DNA from: a virus
DNA length: 64,000 nt
Virus record (IMG/VR): IMGVR_UViG_3300042301_003612
Location: 1-64,000 of that record
Direction: 5' to 3' (one strand)
The notes under the pieces were generated by a model that was not told where the DNA came from, did no database searches, and saw only the letters and a program-made list of their open reading frames with translations. Positions 1-9,401 of this stretch are shown here, in pieces; the first letter of the stretch is position 1; every line of letters begins with the position of its first letter. The position numbers and the translations under genes were made by a program.

Positions 1-2
1 TG

Positions 3-1439
3 CGAGCGGTTGAAAATAATGATGATTGGTATTTATTCTGCCCTAACGACATTATCTCAAATAATATTAAACCATTACAAGAGTGTTATGGAAATGAGTA
101 CGAAGAAAATTATAAATTAGCTGTCAGTAAAGGTCTTGGTAAAAAAGTTAAGGCTCAAGATATTTGGAATAAAATTATTGAATCTCAGATTGAAACTGGA
201 GTCCCTTATTTATGTTCTAAAGATAATGCGAATAAGAAAACAAATCACCAAAATATTGGTGTGATTAAACAATCTAATTTGTGTAACGAGATTTATCAAT
301 TTACTGATGAGAATACTACCGCAATTTGTACCTTGTCTTCTATGGTTTTAAAGAACTTTATTATTGACGGTAAATTTGACTTTAGATTATTATACAGTGA
401 GGTTAGAAAAGTTGTTAGAGCTTTAAATAAAGTTGTTGATATTAATAGCTACTCTACTGAAAAAGGACGTAAAGGTGGTCTTGAACAAAGAGCAATTGCG
501 ATTGGAACTCAAGGTCTTGCGGATGTCTTTTATCTAATGGATTATATTTTTACTTCTGAAGAAGCAAAGTCATTGAATAAAGATATTTTTGAAACTATCT
601 ATTATGCGGCTATCAGCGAAAGTAATGAATTATGTAGAACTGAAGAATACCAACCATACAAATTCTTTGAGGGGTCACCAATGTCTAAAGGAGAATTCCA
701 ATTTGATATGTGGGGATTAAAAAAAGAAGGTTTATCGGGTTATTGGGATTGGGACACGTTAAAAGAAGACGTTAAAAAATATGGGGTATGTAACTCTTTA
801 TTTACGGCACAAATGCCTGTTGCGTCTTCAGCTAAAATCACTGGGTCTTTTGAAATGACAGAACCGGCTCACTCAGCTTTGTTTAATAGACGTGTTGTTG
901 GTGGAGAAATTTTGATTGTAAATAAATATTTAATCAATGATTTTGAAAAAATTGGTATTTGGTCTGAGGATTTAAAAAATGAAATAATTATGAATGAAGG
1001 TTCAGTTCAAGGGATTAACTTTAACCATTATTTAGACCCTGAAGACAAAAATTACAATAAAAAAGTTAAACGTATTGAACATCTACTTCCTAAGTACAAA
1101 ACTATATGGGAAATTTCCCAAAGAGATTTGATTGATATGGCTGCGGATAGAGGTCCTTTTATTGACCAATCACAATCAATGAATATCTACATGTCAGCAC
1201 CAACATTACCTAAAATTTCGTCGGCACATTTTCATGGATGGAGACAAGGATTAAAAACTCTTTGTTATTATGTTAGAACTAAGGCGATTTCTACAGGAGC
1301 AAAACATTTAGCTATGGACATCTCTAAAGTTGAAAAACCAAAGATTGAAAAACAAATACCAAAATTGGATGTTATACCTTTTGACCCAACAATTAAACCA
1401 AAGGATTCAGAATTTGAATGTTTTGGATGTGGGTCTTAA
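3..1439 (+). CDS. nrdA: Ribonucleoside-diphosphate reductase, large (alpha) subunit, class I; 5' end outside window
   Basis: Catalytic subunit that reduces ribonucleoside diphosphates to deoxy forms. The frame is open from base 3, so only the C-terminal 478 residues are visible. Visible residues 92-96 (NLCNE) match the Asn-Cys-Glu active-site triad of class I enzymes, and Cys109 (AICTLSS) matches the partner of the redox pair. The double Tyr of the radical-transfer path is seen in LKTLCYYVRT. The protein ends ECFGCGS, the mobile CxxC tail re-reduced by thioredoxin or glutaredoxin, both of which are encoded near 56 kb. The GPFIDQSQSMNIYM segment resembles the eukaryote-like branch also found in Bacteroidota. 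The small subunit is not in the window. A terminator follows the stop. Confidence 0.95.
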   Translation, partial: RAVENNDDWYLFCPNDIISNNIKPLQECYGNEYEENYKLAVSKGLGKKVKAQDIWNKIIESQIETGVPYLCSKDNANKKTNHQNIGVIKQSNLCNEIYQFTDENTTAICTLSSMVLKNFIIDGKFDFRLLYSEVRKVVRALNKVVDINSYSTEKGRKGGLEQRAIAIGTQGLADVFYLMDYIFTSEEAKSLNKDIFETIYYAAISESNELCRTEEYQPYKFFEGSPMSKGEFQFDMWGLKKEGLSGYWDWDTLKEDVKKYGVCNSLFTAQMPVASSAKITGSFEMTEPAHSALFNRRVVGGEILIVNKYLINDFEKIGIWSEDLKNEIIMNEGSVQGINFNHYLDPEDKNYNKKVKRIEHLLPKYKTIWEISQRDLIDMAADRGPFIDQSQSMNIYMSAPTLPKISSAHFHGWRQGLKTLCYYVRTKAISTGAKHLAMDISKVEKPKIEKQIPKLDVIPFDPTIKPKDSEFECFGCGS

Positions 1440-1463
1440 TATAAAATAGAAAATTACAACATT

Positions 1464-1490
1464 AATCACGGCAAACTGTCGTGATTTTTT
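1464..1490 (+). terminator. Intrinsic terminator after nrdA
   Basis: AATCACG and CGTGATT form a 7-bp stem around a 9-base loop, followed by a T-rich run. It separates nrdA from the baseplate genes. A GTG at 1481 inside the 3' arm is unlikely to be a start. Confidence 0.8.
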
Positions 1491-1499
1491 ATTTTACTC

Positions 1500-1534
1500 T
1501 ATTTATAAGAAATAATCACGACACTATATTTATT
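1500..1534 (+). promoter_or_regulatory. Putative late promoter motif (two copies) before the gp25-like gene
   Basis: TATTTATA at 1500-1507 and TATTTATT at 1527-1534, 30 and 3 bases before the ATG. Same motif as before many other putative late genes in this window. Confidence 0.5.
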
Positions 1535-1537
1535 GAT

Positions 1538-1996
1538 ATGGCAAATGGAACTACATATGGGATTAATTTTCCTTTTAGAGATTCTTATGATGGTAAGTAT
1601 TTAGACCTTTCTGAGGTAAATGATGAAGAAATCAGAACTGATTTAATTCATCTTTTATTGACTAGAAAAGGTACTCGATATTATTTACCTGATTTTGGTA
1701 CAAGACTATATGAGTTTATATTTGAACCTTTAGATGGACCTACGTTTTCAGAAATTGAAGCGGAGATTAGAGCCTCTGTTGAAGAGTATATTCCAGGAAT
1801 AACAATTACTAAGATTGACATAAGTGCGGCTTCCGAAGGGGAGGAAAATAAAGGTACTTATATAAACGACAACGACGAAAGAGTTTACCGAGTTTCTGAT
1901 ATTGGAACTTTAGAACATACTGCAAGAGTTAAAATTGATTACATCATTACTAATGATGCTTTTAACAATTCAGATTTTGTAATTATAAATATTTAA
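1538..1996 (+). CDS. Baseplate wedge protein, gp25-like (GPW/gp25 family)
   Basis: Small baseplate wedge subunit that connects the sheath start to the wedge. The protein is 152 residues, usual for the family. The family hallmark is seen in the middle: DLIHLLLTRKGTRYYLPDFG followed by a segment on regular placement of the tail end (EFIFEPLDG) and a C-terminal beta region. I chose the ATG at 1538 because the upstream in-frame GTG lies inside the nrdA terminator. It is followed after 6 bases by the gp6-like gene, the order expected of a myovirus wedge operon. Confidence 0.85.
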   Translation: MANGTTYGINFPFRDSYDGKYLDLSEVNDEEIRTDLIHLLLTRKGTRYYLPDFGTRLYEFIFEPLDGPTFSEIEAEIRASVEEYIPGITITKIDISAASEGEENKGTYINDNDERVYRVSDIGTLEHTARVKIDYIITNDAFNNSDFVIINI

Positions 1997-2002
1997 TGAT
2001 AT

Positions 2003-3841
2003 ATGGCTAACAAGAAAATATCATACACAACTAGAGACTTCCAATCAATTAGAACTGAGTTAATAAATTTTACAAGAACTTATTATCCTGACACTATTGA
2101 TAACTTTAACGACGCCTCAGTTTTTTCAGTATTGTTGGACTTAAACGCAGCTGTAACTGACAACTTACAATTTAACATTGATAGAAGTGTTCAGGAAACT
2201 GTATTACAATATGCACAACAAAGGTCATCAATTTTTAATATTGCAAGAACTTACGGATTAAAAGTTCCTGGACTTAGACCGTCAGTCTCATTAGTTGACT
2301 TTTCAATTACGGTACCCGCATTTGGGGATAAGGAAGATTTAAGATACTGTGGTATCTTAAGAAGAGGTTCCCAAGCTAATGGTGCTGGTCAAGTTTTTGA
2401 AACAATTTACGATATTGACTTTACATCAGCAATAAACGCCGAAGGTTATCCTAATAGATTAAAAATACCTAATTTTGATTCTAATAATAAATTAATTAAT
2501 TATACCATTGTTAAAAGAGAAACTGTTGTTAATGGTATTACAAAAGTTTTTAAAAGAGTTATAACATCGTCTGATGTTAAACCATTTTTAGAAATATTTT
2601 TACCTGAAAAAAATGTATTAGGGGTTACAAGTGTTTTATTAAAAGATGGTACGCAATACGCTAATATTCCTACTACCCAAGAATTTTTAGGTTCCAACAA
2701 TAGATGGTATGAAGTTAAAGCGTTAGTTGAAGATAGAGTATTTATTGAAGACCCAACAAAAGTTTCTGATAATCCGGGAATTAAAGTGGGTAAGTACGTC
2801 CAAACAAATGATAAATTTATTACTGAGTACACACCTGAAGGATTTTTTAAAATGACATATGGTGGTGGTAGTCAATCTGCGGATGAACAATTAAGGGAGT
2901 TTGCAAAAAATGGGTTCACATTAGATTTAAATAAATATTCAAATAACTTTGCTTTAGGTAGTGTTCTTAAAGCTAATAGTACATTATTTGTACAATACCG
3001 AGTTGGTGGTGGAACAGGAACTAATTTAGGTGTTAATATTATTAATCAAATAGGCACAGTTTCATTCTTTGTTAATGGTCCATCAGAATCAGTTAATACA
3101 AGTGTTGTTAATTCATTACGTTGTACTAACGTTGTTGCCGCAATTGGTGGGGCAAATTACCCAACAACAGAAGAAGTTAGAAACTTAGTGGCTTTTAACT
3201 TTGCGGCTCAAAATAGAGCAGTAACGGTTAATGACTACGATTCTATAATTAGAACAATGCCGTCACAATTTGGGGCACCTGCTAAAGTTGCGATTACCGA
3301 AGAAAATAATAAAATTAAAATTCAGATGTTATCTTATGACGAATCTGGTAATTTAACTGAAATTGTGTCAAACACATTAAAAAATAACGTTGCTAACTAC
3401 CTATCAAACTATAGAATGATTAATGATTACATTTCTATTCAAAGTGCTAATGTTGTTGATTTAGGTGTTACTATTGATGTGGTGTTAGATAATAGTCAAA
3501 ACCAAGGGGCGGTTATTTCTCAAATAATTACTATTGTATCTGAGTTCTTTAGTCCTGGTAACAGACAGATGGGGGAAAATGTGTATGTGTCCGACCTTAG
3601 AAGATTAGTCCAAAGTGAAAACGGGGTTATTGCGGTTTCAGATATGTTATTCTTTAACAAGGTTGGTGGTCAATATTCTTCATCACAAACATCACAATCT
3701 TATATAGACACTAATACGAAACAGATTGGTTTAGTTGACGATACTATTTTTGCTGAACCAAGTCAGACCTATCAAATCCGATATCCCAACAAAGATATCA
3801 ACATCAGAGTCAAAAATCTAAAAACGGTTAATTTTTCTTGA
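2003..3841 (+). CDS. Baseplate wedge protein, gp6/J-like
   Basis: Major wedge subunit of a contractile-tail baseplate. At 612 residues it is close to T4 gp6 in size. The N-terminus (SYTTRDFQSIRTELINFTR, then a DASVFSVLLDLNAAVTDNL stretch) is typical of the gp6/baseplate-J family. The middle part (VRNLVAFNFAAQNRAVTVNDYDSIIRTMP) is the usual J-like core preceding the C-terminal beta domain. It lies directly after the gp25-like gene and very likely shares its transcript. The family call is firm; exact equivalence to gp6 is inferred. Confidence 0.85.
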   Translation: MANKKISYTTRDFQSIRTELINFTRTYYPDTIDNFNDASVFSVLLDLNAAVTDNLQFNIDRSVQETVLQYAQQRSSIFNIARTYGLKVPGLRPSVSLVDFSITVPAFGDKEDLRYCGILRRGSQANGAGQVFETIYDIDFTSAINAEGYPNRLKIPNFDSNNKLINYTIVKRETVVNGITKVFKRVITSSDVKPFLEIFLPEKNVLGVTSVLLKDGTQYANIPTTQEFLGSNNRWYEVKALVEDRVFIEDPTKVSDNPGIKVGKYVQTNDKFITEYTPEGFFKMTYGGGSQSADEQLREFAKNGFTLDLNKYSNNFALGSVLKANSTLFVQYRVGGGTGTNLGVNIINQIGTVSFFVNGPSESVNTSVVNSLRCTNVVAAIGGANYPTTEEVRNLVAFNFAAQNRAVTVNDYDSIIRTMPSQFGAPAKVAITEENNKIKIQMLSYDESGNLTEIVSNTLKNNVANYLSNYRMINDYISIQSANVVDLGVTIDVVLDNSQNQGAVISQIITIVSEFFSPGNRQMGENVYVSDLRRLVQSENGVIAVSDMLFFNKVGGQYSSSQTSQSYIDTNTKQIGLVDDTIFAEPSQTYQIRYPNKDINIRVKNLKTVNFS

Positions 3842-3871
3842 TAATTTATTTTCAAAATAAATGAATTATCA
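3839..3871 (+). repeat. Palindromic hairpin between wedge genes
   Basis: TGATAATT and AATTATCA form an 8-bp outer stem; an inner ATTTT/AAAAT match can extend it. It overlaps the gp6-like stop. There is no clean T-run, so it may be a weak terminator or an mRNA-processing hairpin. Confidence 0.45.
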
Positions 3872-3891
3872 TTTGAAAATAGTATATAAAC

Positions 3892-3899
3892 TATTTATC
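3892..3899 (+). promoter_or_regulatory. Putative late promoter motif
   Basis: TATTTATC, 14 bases before the ATG of the 1828-residue virion protein. Confidence 0.45.
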
Positions 3900-3913
3900 A
3901 AAAAAAGACCAAT

Positions 3914-6900
3914 ATGTCCAACTCGTATAGAATAAGAACCAAACCTGGTGTTGATAGCTCAATTAAGATTTTAATTGACCAAGAGTTTGAATATTTAGAG
4001 ATTCTTTCTCTAAAAATATTACAAAGCCAAATTTACACAAGACAGTGTTCCGACTATGGAGTTATTGTTGGTAGAGTTAGTATTAATAATGGTTTTGGTA
4101 TTCCTAACGCAAAAGTATCTGTTTTCATACCTTTGGACAGTATGGACGAAAACGACCCTGTTATTTCTGAGTTATATCCTTACAAAACTTTATCAGATTT
4201 AAATGAAGATGGGTATAGATATAATTTATTACCTTATAAACAACAACATCCAGGTCATAATCCTACGGGGACCTTCTTTACAAGAGAAGATGTGTTAATC
4301 AACCCAACTCTTATTGAAGTTTACGACAAGTACTATAAGTATAATGCGATAACTAATGACAGTGGGGATTATATGATATTTGGGGTACCTGTAGGGGCTC
4401 AAACGGTTGTTGTTGACCTTGACCTTTCAGATATTGGTGAGTTCTCTTTAGCACCACAAGATTTAATTAGAATGGGGATTACTACAGAATCACAAGTTTC
4501 TGGGACAAACTTTAAATCATCTACAAATTTACGAGAATTACCTCAAATCATTACTTTCGTTAGAAACCTTGAAGTTGAACCATTATGGGGTCAACCTGAA
4601 ATTTGTAATTTAGGTATTACAAGAACTGATTTTGATTTATCCGCAGAATTTAATATTAACATTACACCTACCGCGATTTTTATGGGTTCTTTAGTATCAT
4701 CTATAGAAGAACAGTATGTTAAGAAGAGTTGTAAACCAACCTTAACCTCAGGGGCGCTTTGTTCTTTAGTTGCGGGGCCTGGTGAGATATTAGCAATTAG
4801 ACACACAATTGCTCAAGATTCTAACGGACGACCTATATTAGAAACAATTGATTTGGAATCAGGGGGACAAGTTATTGATGAAAATGGTACTTGGCTTGTG
4901 GATTTGCCGATGAACTTGGATTATGTTATCACTAATGAGTTTGGTGAACAAGTTATTTCAGACAACCCAAAAAATGGTATCCCAACAAAAGGTAGGTATC
5001 GATTTAAAGTTAAATGGAACCAATCACCATCAGTTTCTGCTGACCCTATTAAAAGGGGGTATTTTTTAGTTCCAAATATTAAAGAGTACGGGTGGAAAAA
5101 AATTGGAAATATTAACGTAGACCCACTTACTAATAATACCGCAACTGCCTTAAATCGAGACGCGGCACAAAGGTCATACGCGTTCAGTTTAGATTGGGCG
5201 GATTATGGATTAACGGGGACATCCATGGGTAATCAGATGATTGATGAGGCGATTAGGTGTGAAGATAAATTTTACGAGTTTCAATACAATAAGGTTTATA
5301 CTGTATCACAATTAATTACTCAATATAGAAATGGGTATGGTAACTGGAGAATTATTGCGATAAAAGATATTTTAGATAGTGATGTTAAATGTTCTAGCGA
5401 CAATAATAAGTTTCCAACAAATGATGCGGTATATAGATTTGATTTAATTTATCTCCTATTTACGATAATGATGTTTGTTTTTAGACCGATATTATATGTG
5501 TTATTACTAATAGTACACATTTTAGCTTTTTTTTTAATGCTTATTGGCCCTATATTAGCAATCATCGCGATAGTTGTCTATCTTGTTGTTATTACTATCT
5601 GTACATTTATTAATGGGGTGATATGGGTGATTAACGGAATTCCTTTTGTTAGTCTTGATTACTTGGATTGTCCTGATGTTAAGGATATTAAGGAAACGGT
5701 TAACCTCCTGTTAAATTTATATAAAAAATTTACTAATTTAAGACTCCCTAATTTATCATATCCCGACTGTGAATTCTGTCAATGTACTGATGGAGACGCA
5801 ATCGTAATTGACAATGCTGATTATCCAGATGCGGTAGCTAATGTTGCACAAACCGCTCAAGAAGCTGGTGCTAATGCGGTTTTAAGTCCCTTTGAACTTT
5901 CAACAAGTTATAACGCGGCCTCACCATATAATACGGATAACCTTGTTTATGAGCAGTTATTTGCGGGGACATCATTAGGTAATGCTAACCAAGCAAATAA
6001 TCCATTAACACCTCAAACACGTGCACCAAAACTTATACCAGTGTCGGGTGGCGTGAGTAATCAAGGTAATGATTATGAGTTTACAACAAGTTTAACTCAA
6101 GCGGAAAGATTAAATTTATTTAATACTAAAGCAAAGTTTTTCAGAAACGACATTAATAATAATCCTGGTGGTGGTGTTAATATAATTAACGTTTCATTTA
6201 ATCCTAACGATATTGGTGTTACTCACCAAGATAATGTTATCGTACTTATGGTAGACCCTAGCGCGGCGGAAACTTTTCTACCTGGTAATTTAATAACTTT
6301 TCAAGACCCTGCAAACTCTACTGACCCTAATATGACAGGGTTTACGTCTATTAATGATTATGGTACTACGAGTAGTACAGGTACTACGGTTAATAATAAA
6401 CCAGGTAGTACTTCAAATGTTGGTAATATTACAGTCCAATATGCCGATTATACAAACGGTAATGGTCCTGCATTGACTAAAACATATACTAGTCAACAAG
6501 CTGATAATGATGCGCAGTACGCAAAATTCCCAATGGATGTTGAGTATTTCCAAGTAATTACCGCACAGACTTATTCCGACTATTTTACAATATGTAACCA
6601 ACCAGGAAGTTTTGGTGCTTATCATGGTTTAATAAATAGATTTATTAATAACCATATGAAATTCAATAGAATTTATGGTAAATCTTTTGGGTCAGGATTT
6701 TGGATAAATGAGTTAAATATTAATTATCCCGGCGCATTTCCACTAATAAAACCTAGTCTTTATTTCCCTGAATTTAATGAACAAATTGTTGTTTTTTTAG
6801 TTAGAGGGGTTGACCCGTATTCTACAAGAAGTAATTGTGAATACGACCTCAGTGTTTTGTATGGTGATGTTGTGACAGCTTCTTCAATTTCTAATACATG

Positions 6901-9400
6901 GGGTTTTACTAACAGAGTAAAAGTTACTAGTGGTGTTGGTGGGGCGCCTAAATATCATTTAAATCAACCAATTAAACCTGGTTTTAAAAATATTAGACAT
7001 AATTTAACAAATAATTTTGATACCGATACTTATAGTGGTCAAAAATTATATTTTGATTCCTTCCATTATCAACCGAGTCCGACTGGCCCCGCGGCTTTTA
7101 GTGGATTTAATTCTAATTTACAAACTTACTATTCTTCATTAGATAATGGTAGTATGTCGTTCACACCTCAAGTTGGTACTCCTAGTTTAGAGACTGGTTT
7201 TAATTCTGACACAACTTACGGTGTTAATGTTGATGGTAACATTAATTACTTTGCTAGAGAATTTAATTCACAACCAGGTTTAATTGACCCAAATACAAAT
7301 AACTACCTCGCTCCCATAAACCCTTATAATGTTCCAAACACTAATTTTCCCAACACTGTAAGTCGTGGATATTACGATAATGAAATTATTGAAGGAGGGT
7401 CTGGAATGTATTGTCAAACTTTTGTAAGAGCACTTAGCGTAGCGGCAAGTATAGGTGGAACCTACGACTATAAATCATATTATTATGCACCAAAATACCC
7501 TATTGCTAACATGTCATATAATTTGGGTGGTAGTCGAAAAATAATAATGAGGTCAGATAGATTACCTACATCTACTACATTACAAAACAATTTAAATAAT
7601 AGTTTTGCATTACATAACAATGTTAATTTCTCAGTATATTCAATTAGTGATGATGGTACTTCAGTGCAAGCTCAAGGTGTTGGTGGCGGCCAATCGGGAA
7701 GTATAACGGGTAATACTGCGGACTCATTAAGTGATGGTGAGACGGAACCTCAAATTATTAGTTCAGTTATTGACTCATTCAACTGTGGGGCGATGATTAA
7801 TTTAGACTGTTATAAAGAGGTTAATGGAGAGTTAGTTGTTGATTATACAGGGCCTTGTGGGTATACCTTTTGGAACAAGAAACTGGTGACAAAGGGATGT
7901 TATACTTTTATAACTACAATTTTTTTATCATTAGTCTCAGACTTTAAATTATTAACCGAGTGGGTTAGTCGTTTATTAATAACATTTGCCGCATGTCGAA
8001 ACGTGTGGGGACATCTGTTCACAAATAATTGGATTAATGGTACTTTATACGCATTTAATTTTAATAATGATGTCACATTTACATCTCCATTATCACCAAA
8101 TCCAAATCAAGCAAGATATTCTTATTGTGATGATGTGGTTATATTACATAATAATACTAACAATTTTTATTATAGAAGTAGCCCATGGGACCGAATTGAG
8201 TTTATTGGACAAAATAGAGCAACACCAAATACTTTTACTTCGGCATTATTTGGGGGGTATGGTGGAAATATGTATAATTTATTATACCCAACGACCATTA
8301 TGGATTTAGGTCCAAGAAATGATTATTTACAAGATATTGTAATGTCAGATAAATATGATGGATATGTTGCTAATAAATTAAAATCAACTACTTTCTCAGA
8401 TGTTACTGAATTATTAAATTTGTTCGTAATTACTAGGTTGGCTAATTCAAGTTTCTTACAACTATTAATTGGTGGAGGAAATGTGTTCTCATATTTTAGT
8501 AGAGTTAAAAATATGGTTGATGGGGATTACGCTCAGTCGATTTCAATTAATTCAGAACTTGGAGTTGCACCATTTCAATCGGCAAATTACCCCGACAGAC
8601 CTGGACAAGATTCTATTTATATTAATACGCTTTCAGATGATGACCAAGTATTTGGAATATTCTATCAATCAGATACAAGACTAAGAGATTTAATTAGCCC
8701 AAAAAGGACAATTATTGACGATACTGTTCCGGCAACTAATGTGTGCGCGTTTAGTAATATTGAAGTTTCTTCCCAAGACGTTCCATTTTATCAATGGGAA
8801 GTTAGGACAAATAAAGTTGGTTCAAACGATAGTATTTTTGGTAGTCAAGTTAATGGGTGGATGACTGACCCGTTATCTACAACTAGTTTCTTTACTAAGA
8901 AATATCAAAGTTTAGATAGAATAGAATCAGCGTCAAGATATTTTAGAACTAATTCTACCGCAATGACTAAGTACTTTAAGGGTTATCTATATAGTGTTGA
9001 ACCAAAGACCGTTACAGGTGTTTGTAGTATTTTTGGTAATGTTTTAACAATTTATTCTCCCATTCCACAACTTTTACAAGAAGGGTTTGTATTAAGTGCC
9101 GCAGGGATTATTCCAAATACTACGATAATAAGTCAATTAACTGTAGCATTACCAAGTACTGTTGCGGGTGGTTCAGGTACTTATCTTATTGATACTCCGC
9201 AAAATTTTGTTGGAGGGCCATTTACCGCAGTAGGGTTTATATATAGTGCGGATATTATCACTCAAGACCAAAACACCCCTAAAGGTAGAGTAATAAACAC
9301 AGGAGCTCCTTTCTATTTCTATTTTGGTTTGAAGAGAGGTGGTACCGCATTTGATAGATTTGTGATTAAATGGGTCGATACTAATGATATAACTGCGTAA
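3914..9400 (+). CDS. Very large baseplate/tail-end protein with a central membrane-like segment
   Basis: The protein has 1828 residues. By position after gp25-like and gp6-like genes it may fill the role of T4 gp7, but I see no sequence motif proving that. Residues about 45-170 look like a carboxypeptidase-regulatory beta domain (VGRVSINNGFGIPNAKVSVF, later TNDSGDYMIFGVPVG). Residues about 510-582 are strikingly hydrophobic, enough for two or three membrane helices, and are followed by a Cys-rich turn (CPD, CEFCQC). A second hydrophobic patch lies near 1325-1370. The rest is Asn/Thr/Gly-rich beta-type sequence, as in virion proteins. A late motif precedes it, and the next gene begins 1 base after its stop. 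Function is inferred from context only. Confidence 0.7.
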   Translation: MSNSYRIRTKPGVDSSIKILIDQEFEYLEILSLKILQSQIYTRQCSDYGVIVGRVSINNGFGIPNAKVSVFIPLDSMDENDPVISELYPYKTLSDLNEDGYRYNLLPYKQQHPGHNPTGTFFTREDVLINPTLIEVYDKYYKYNAITNDSGDYMIFGVPVGAQTVVVDLDLSDIGEFSLAPQDLIRMGITTESQVSGTNFKSSTNLRELPQIITFVRNLEVEPLWGQPEICNLGITRTDFDLSAEFNINITPTAIFMGSLVSSIEEQYVKKSCKPTLTSGALCSLVAGPGEILAIRHTIAQDSNGRPILETIDLESGGQVIDENGTWLVDLPMNLDYVITNEFGEQVISDNPKNGIPTKGRYRFKVKWNQSPSVSADPIKRGYFLVPNIKEYGWKKIGNINVDPLTNNTATALNRDAAQRSYAFSLDWADYGLTGTSMGNQMIDEAIRCEDKFYEFQYNKVYTVSQLITQYRNGYGNWRIIAIKDILDSDVKCSSDNNKFPTNDAVYRFDLIYLLFTIMMFVFRPILYVLLLIVHILAFFLMLIGPILAIIAIVVYLVVITICTFINGVIWVINGIPFVSLDYLDCPDVKDIKETVNLLLNLYKKFTNLRLPNLSYPDCEFCQCTDGDAIVIDNADYPDAVANVAQTAQEAGANAVLSPFELSTSYNAASPYNTDNLVYEQLFAGTSLGNANQANNPLTPQTRAPKLIPVSGGVSNQGNDYEFTTSLTQAERLNLFNTKAKFFRNDINNNPGGGVNIINVSFNPNDIGVTHQDNVIVLMVDPSAAETFLPGNLITFQDPANSTDPNMTGFTSINDYGTTSSTGTTVNNKPGSTSNVGNITVQYADYTNGNGPALTKTYTSQQADNDAQYAKFPMDVEYFQVITAQTYSDYFTICNQPGSFGAYHGLINRFINNHMKFNRIYGKSFGSGFWINELNINYPGAFPLIKPSLYFPEFNEQIVVFLVRGVDPYSTRSNCEYDLSVLYGDVVTASSISNTWGFTNRVKVTSGVGGAPKYHLNQPIKPGFKNIRHNLTNNFDTDTYSGQKLYFDSFHYQPSPTGPAAFSGFNSNLQTYYSSLDNGSMSFTPQVGTPSLETGFNSDTTYGVNVDGNINYFAREFNSQPGLIDPNTNNYLAPINPYNVPNTNFPNTVSRGYYDNEIIEGGSGMYCQTFVRALSVAASIGGTYDYKSYYYAPKYPIANMSYNLGGSRKIIMRSDRLPTSTTLQNNLNNSFALHNNVNFSVYSISDDGTSVQAQGVGGGQSGSITGNTADSLSDGETEPQIISSVIDSFNCGAMINLDCYKEVNGELVVDYTGPCGYTFWNKKLVTKGCYTFITTIFLSLVSDFKLLTEWVSRLLITFAACRNVWGHLFTNNWINGTLYAFNFNNDVTFTSPLSPNPNQARYSYCDDVVILHNNTNNFYYRSSPWDRIEFIGQNRATPNTFTSALFGGYGGNMYNLLYPTTIMDLGPRNDYLQDIVMSDKYDGYVANKLKSTTFSDVTELLNLFVITRLANSSFLQLLIGGGNVFSYFSRVKNMVDGDYAQSISINSELGVAPFQSANYPDRPGQDSIYINTLSDDDQVFGIFYQSDTRLRDLISPKRTIIDDTVPATNVCAFSNIEVSSQDVPFYQWEVRTNKVGSNDSIFGSQVNGWMTDPLSTTSFFTKKYQSLDRIESASRYFRTNSTAMTKYFKGYLYSVEPKTVTGVCSIFGNVLTIYSPIPQLLQEGFVLSAAGIIPNTTIISQLTVALPSTVAGGSGTYLIDTPQNFVGGPFTAVGFIYSADIITQDQNTPKGRVINTGAPFYFYFGLKRGGTAFDRFVIKWVDTNDITA

Positions 9401-9401
9401 T

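Noticed and set aside
1481-1537. GTG start for the gp25-like gene
   Set aside because: It lies inside the nrdA terminator and adds a hydrophobic stretch not found in the family; ATG 1538 is used.
2500-2832. Minus-strand frame inside the gp6-like gene
   Set aside because: Shadow of a confident coding gene, no start context and no motif.
7986-8684. Plus-strand alternative frames inside the 1828-residue gene
   Set aside because: Out-of-frame shadows; composition (Ile, Leu, His-rich) is that of shifted coding DNA.
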